Part shown: positions 5,302 to 8,207 of the stretch, piece after piece
Position numbering within the stretch: position 1 is the stretch's first letter
How the letters are laid out: each line of letters opens with the position of its first letter
Source of the DNA: Ruminococcus sp. UBA3767
GTDB lineage: Bacteria; Bacillota; Clostridia; Oscillospirales; Ruminococcaceae
DNA: 8,207 nt
NCBI GenBank assembly: GCA_002371625.1
Contig: DFFV01000043.1
Location: 1-8,207, forward strand
Reading direction: 5' to 3'
Position numbers and translations under genes: made by a program
Notes under the pieces: generated by a model
Told to the model about the DNA's origin: nothing
Database searches by the model: none
The model's input: the letters and a program-made list of their open reading frames with translations, nothing else

Positions 5302-5721
5302 TCAGCCGAGCAGGTTTTTCTCTTTCTCATAAAACGACCTGCAAAACAGCTCAAATTCTTTATCGCTATCGCAGGCATTTTTGCAGGCTTGCTTTTTGGC
5401 ATCGGAGTTTTCCAGTGCCTTTTTTATTTTACCGCACACAAACTCTGCGCACTGTTTGCAGCTTTCAACGCCGTGCTGCTTTGTGCAATCAAGCAGGCCG
5501 AATGCGCACACGCCTTTGCTGCCGCAGCCTGTACAGCTTATATCTTCATTTGAAACTACCGTTTCTCTCCAGCCTGCCTTTTGCCAGAACACAGCTGTTT
5601 CGTGCAGCTGTTCATCCGTTTCTGCAAGGTATCTCGGGCACACAGCGCAATCATCGCCGCAGCGTGAGATGACGGGCTTTGCGTTTTTGAGAGAGTCGTA
5701 TTTATCGGTGAACCATTTCAT
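5302..5721 (-). CDS. Cysteine-rich DUF3795-type protein, likely metal-binding
   Basis: The 139-residue protein has thirteen cysteines in a DUF3795-like pattern. The first cluster is CGDDCAVC (Cys21, 25, 28), followed by PRYLAET. The second is CTGCGSKGVC (63, 66, 72), then CAFGLLDC (72, 79) and CKQCAEFVC (88, 91, 96). Three further cysteines (113, 117, 127) lie in a Lys/Glu-rich tail. Such spacing suggests zinc or iron-sulfur binding, but no activity is known for the family. No signal peptide or membrane segment is seen, so it is probably cytoplasmic. The ATG at 5721 follows the nadC stop by one base and its GGAG (5729-5732) lies inside the nadC 3' end, so translation is almost certainly coupled to nadC. 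Confidence 0.88.
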   Translation of the reverse strand: MKWFTDKYDSLKNAKPVISRCGDDCAVCPRYLAETDEQLHETAVFWQKAGWRETVVSNEDISCTGCGSKGVCAFGLLDCTKQHGVESCKQCAEFVCGKIKKALENSDAKKQACKNACDSDKEFELFCRSFYEKEKNLLG

Positions 5722-5722
5722 A

Positions 5723-6562
5723 TTATTTCTCCATTTTCATTGAGATATCAAATGCTTTGACAGAGTGGGTGAGTGCGCCGAGCGAGATTATATCAACGCC
5801 TGTCTGTGCTATCGCAGTGATAGTTTTCTCGGTCACGTTGCCCGATGCTTCCAGCTTAGCTCTGCCTGCGGTTATCTCGACCGCTTTTTTCATATCCTCG
5901 CAGGACATATTATCCAGCATGATTATCTCAACACCAAGGCTGAGCGCTTCTTTGAGCTGTTCAAGGTCCGAGACCTCGACTTCTATTTTAACGGTATGCC
6001 CCATTTTTTCACGCAGGGCATTTACCGCACCTGTCATTGAGCCGTAGGCATCAAGGTGGGTATCCTTGAGCATTGCGCAGTCGGAAAGATTGTATCTGTG
6101 GTTTTTTCCTCCGCCAACGGTGACAGCGTACTTTTGCAGGTCACGAAGACCCGGCAGAGTTTTTCTTGTATCGGCGACCGAGGCTTTTGTGCCCTTGACA
6201 AGCTCGACGCATTTGTTTGTTGCAGTCGCTATCCCCGAAAGGTGCTGAACGAGGTTAAGGGCAGTTCTTTCGCCTTTGAGCAGGGCTTTTGTTGAGCCTG
6301 TTATCCTTGCGATTATATCTCCCTTTTTCACCTTTTCGCCGTCATGTATCAGCACCTGTGTCTGAACGTTTTTATCAAGCAGTTCAAACACACGCATGGC
6401 TATATTTATACCGCACAGCACGCCGTCGTCCTTTGCGACATATCTTGCGGTGGAAACAGCAGAATCGTCGATAAGATAGTCGGTAGTCACGTCGATATAG
6501 TTTATATCCTCATTAAGTGCTGTTTTTATGATGTCATCTATTTTGAATTGCAAAAGCTCCAT
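5723..6562 (-). CDS. nadC: Nicotinate-nucleotide pyrophosphorylase (quinolinate phosphoribosyltransferase, EC 2.4.2.19)
   Basis: NadC condenses quinolinate with PRPP and decarboxylates it to nicotinate mononucleotide, the entry to the common NAD pathway. The 279-residue length is normal. An N-terminal alpha/beta domain (1-110) is followed by the barrel carrying the active site. Visible motifs are GERTALNLVQHLSG (97-110), DTRKTLPGLR (131-140), GGGKNHRYNLSD (150-161), KIEVEV (192-197), IMLDN (214-218), LEASGN (237-242) and GALTHS (262-267). The Arg, Lys and His residues that bind quinolinate and PRPP in the family appear intact. AAGG (6571-6574) lies eight bases before the ATG. It follows nadB by 23 bases and is coupled to the DUF3795 gene downstream. 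Confidence 0.97.
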   Translation of the reverse strand: MELLQFKIDDIIKTALNEDINYIDVTTDYLIDDSAVSTARYVAKDDGVLCGINIAMRVFELLDKNVQTQVLIHDGEKVKKGDIIARITGSTKALLKGERTALNLVQHLSGIATATNKCVELVKGTKASVADTRKTLPGLRDLQKYAVTVGGGKNHRYNLSDCAMLKDTHLDAYGSMTGAVNALREKMGHTVKIEVEVSDLEQLKEALSLGVEIIMLDNMSCEDMKKAVEITAGRAKLEASGNVTEKTITAIAQTGVDIISLGALTHSVKAFDISMKMEK

Positions 6563-6585
6563 GATCTTTTCCTTTCTCTGACGCT

Positions 6586-8085
6586 TTATTGCTTATTGTC
6601 GCCGATATTCATCTCGGCATTTTCGGTAGCGATTTTCCACGCTTCCGTCAGGACGATGTATGCAACAGTCGCAAGTGATCTTGCCTCGACAAAGTCCTTA
6701 TCGACTTTATAATTACCGCTGCACAGCATATCCTTTATCTGCGTTACCTTTTCAAGTCCGGGTCCGAGCTCGCTGATGTTGGGGAGCACAAAAAACGCTT
6801 TCTGCATTATAGCACGGATCTGTGTTCTGAGCCCCTTCGGCATTTCGGGAGCATTCTCGTCAACGGTGAAATCATACTCCTCAAATCCGTCGGTGCAGCT
6901 TTTTATCTTTTCGGCTATGTCGCCTGCCGCACGGCGTGAGAACACGAGCGCTTCAAGCAGAGAATTGCTTGCGAGCCTGTTGTTCCCGTGAACGCCGGTA
7001 TGCGAACATTCACCGCAGGCATAGAGCCTGTCAACAGTTGTTCTTGCGTAGGTATCAACATTTATTCCGCCCATGAGATAGTGGTGGCAGGGGAAGATAG
7101 GGATAAGATCCTTGGTCATGTCGATGCCTGCATCTTTGAGATTCTGATAGATCATAGGGAACCTGTTCCTGATGAAATCGGGATCCTTATGGGTAATGTC
7201 GAGGTAGAATTTATTCGAGCCTGTGCGTTTGGATTCAAAGATTATTGAATGTGAAACGACATCTCTCGGTGCAAGCTCAAGGCGCTTATCGTAATTGTGC
7301 ATAAAGCGCTGTTTATCGCAGTTTCGCAGGTATGCGCCCTCGCCCCTGACAGCTTCGGAGATGAGGAAGCACTGACGTGTATGCTCATCGTTGAATGCGG
7401 TGGGGTGGAACTGGATATAGCTCAGGTGCTTTATCTCAGCGCCCATATTATATGCCATAGTTATGCCGTCGCCCGTTGCGATAGAGGAATTGGTCGTGAA
7501 CTCATACACTCTGCCGATGCCGCCTGTTGCGAAAATGGAATAGTGGCAATTGAAAGTAACGTGCTTATCATCGTGCAGAACGAGGAAAGAGAAGCCTGTT
7601 GCTGTTTTTTTCGCATCGCAGATGACCGCATTTTCAAGCAGTGTTACGTTATCCAGCGAGCGCACAGCTTCAAGCAGGGTTCTTTCTATCTCGGCGCCTG
7701 TGGAATCCTTATGGTGAAAGATCCTGTGCATACCGTGTCCGCCCTCGAGGGTGCGGTGGTAATCGCCGTCGGGCTTTTTATCGAAGTCGCAGCCCAGCTC
7801 AATGAGCTTAGCTATATCTATCTTTGCCTCGTTTACAAGCACATCGGTAGAAACGGGATCGTTTTCAAATCCGCCTGCTACGAAAGTATCGTGCTTGTGG
7901 TACTCGGGACTGTCCTCGGGACTGTTATAGACACCTGCGATACCGCCCTGTGCAAGCGCAGTGTTGCAAAGGTCCTTTTCCATTTTTGAAAGCACCAGCA
8001 CGCTCAGCTCACTTGGAAGATTGAGTGCACTATACAGTCCTGCTGCGCCGCAGCCTGCGATAATAACATCATAATTCTTATTCAT
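6586..8085 (-). CDS. nadB: L-aspartate oxidase (EC 1.4.3.16)
   Basis: NadB is an FAD enzyme that oxidises L-aspartate to iminoaspartate, the first step of de novo NAD synthesis. In anaerobes fumarate or another acceptor would replace oxygen. The 499-residue protein has the FAD motif GCGAAG (11-16), LAQGGIAG (44-51) and a second FAD patch GNNRLASNSLLEAL (367-380). The succinate dehydrogenase/NadB capping domain lies between. Residues matching the E. coli active site are present: Glu114, His227 in FHPTAF, Arg274 in APRD, His335 in CHHYLMGG and Arg370. The C-terminal helical domain (about 413-485) ends without the R-G-x-H-[YF] motif common in the family, finishing in a hydrophilic tail. GAGG (8094-8097) is eight bases before the ATG. 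First gene of the operon. Confidence 0.95.
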   Translation of the reverse strand: MNKNYDVIIAGCGAAGLYSALNLPSELSVLVLSKMEKDLCNTALAQGGIAGVYNSPEDSPEYHKHDTFVAGGFENDPVSTDVLVNEAKIDIAKLIELGCDFDKKPDGDYHRTLEGGHGMHRIFHHKDSTGAEIERTLLEAVRSLDNVTLLENAVICDAKKTATGFSFLVLHDDKHVTFNCHYSIFATGGIGRVYEFTTNSSIATGDGITMAYNMGAEIKHLSYIQFHPTAFNDEHTRQCFLISEAVRGEGAYLRNCDKQRFMHNYDKRLELAPRDVVSHSIIFESKRTGSNKFYLDITHKDPDFIRNRFPMIYQNLKDAGIDMTKDLIPIFPCHHYLMGGINVDTYARTTVDRLYACGECSHTGVHGNNRLASNSLLEALVFSRRAAGDIAEKIKSCTDGFEEYDFTVDENAPEMPKGLRTQIRAIMQKAFFVLPNISELGPGLEKVTQIKDMLCSGNYKVDKDFVEARSLATVAYIVLTEAWKIATENAEMNIGDNKQ

Positions 8086-8156
8086 ATTTTCAACCTCTTG
8101 ACTATCTGAAAAATTATATTCAAAGTCGAATTTCCGAAACTAAATATACTTATTCT

Positions 8157-8185
8157 ATTATAACACATTCATTTGCAAAATTCAA
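8157..8185 (-). promoter_or_regulatory. Promoter of the nadB-nadC operon
   Basis: On the minus strand TTGAAT (8180-8185), a 17-base spacer and a perfect TATAAT (8157-8162) form a good sigma-A promoter. The resulting leader is about 65 bases. I see no clear dyad operator such as a NiaR or NadR site around it. A second TATAAT at 8113-8118 lacks a convincing -35 box. Confidence 0.75.
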
Positions 8186-8207
8186 CACAAAATCGGCATA
8201 TTTTCAC

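Noticed and set aside
7297..7989. 230-codon open frame on the plus strand opposite nadB
   Set aside because: It is the antisense shadow of a well-conserved nadB frame, with no ribosome binding site and no recognisable protein features.
8113..8118. Second TATAAT upstream of nadB
   Set aside because: No reasonable -35 hexamer lies 16-18 bases upstream; the promoter at 8157-8185 is much better.

Overview
The window looks like a chromosomal segment of a low-to-moderate G+C Gram-positive anaerobe of the Clostridia, most likely Ruminococcus-like. The pointers are a T-box leader on a tRNA synthetase gene, clostridial-type uridine phosphorylase motifs (FYGQLEP), strong AGGAGG-type ribosome binding sites and clear TTGACA/TATAAT promoters with 17-bp spacers. 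The genus is inferred from overall flavour, not from a search.

Left part (1-1601, minus strand): trpS (tryptophanyl-tRNA synthetase) has its own promoter, a T-box leader with a UGG (Trp) specifier and a UGGC acceptor-pairing sequence, and a leader terminator. A perfect 16-bp parS palindrome lies between that terminator and the start codon. A strong intrinsic terminator follows trpS and abuts a consensus promoter that fires leftwards out of the window.

Middle (1709-3097, plus strand): a divergent promoter drives an AI-2E/YtvI-family multi-pass membrane protein.

Intergenic cassette (3112-3798): between the convergent ends of the AI-2E gene and the uridine phosphorylase gene lies a 687-bp unit bounded by perfect 28-bp inverted repeats. 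Each repeat has a strong hairpin on its inner side. The unit carries one A+T-rich gene for a small three-helix membrane protein of unknown function, with a perfect consensus promoter, and no transposase. Its outer flanks look like two halves of one bidirectional terminator (AAACCCCGAAG and CTTCGGGGTTTTT), as if the unit had inserted into it. This is the most novel-looking part of the window.

Right part (3820-8185, minus strand): one apparent five-gene operon from a promoter at 8157-8185. The order is nadB (L-aspartate oxidase), nadC (quinolinate phosphoribosyltransferase), a cysteine-rich DUF3795-type protein, a DUF3592-like membrane protein, and a uridine phosphorylase-family enzyme. Gaps are 1 to 23 bases, each gene has a good ribosome binding site, and nadC and the DUF3795 gene are almost certainly translationally coupled. 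NadB and NadC are the first and third steps of de novo NAD synthesis from aspartate. The middle enzyme, NadA (quinolinate synthase), is absent here and would have to be encoded elsewhere. No rRNA, tRNA, CRISPR array or recognisable transposase was seen.
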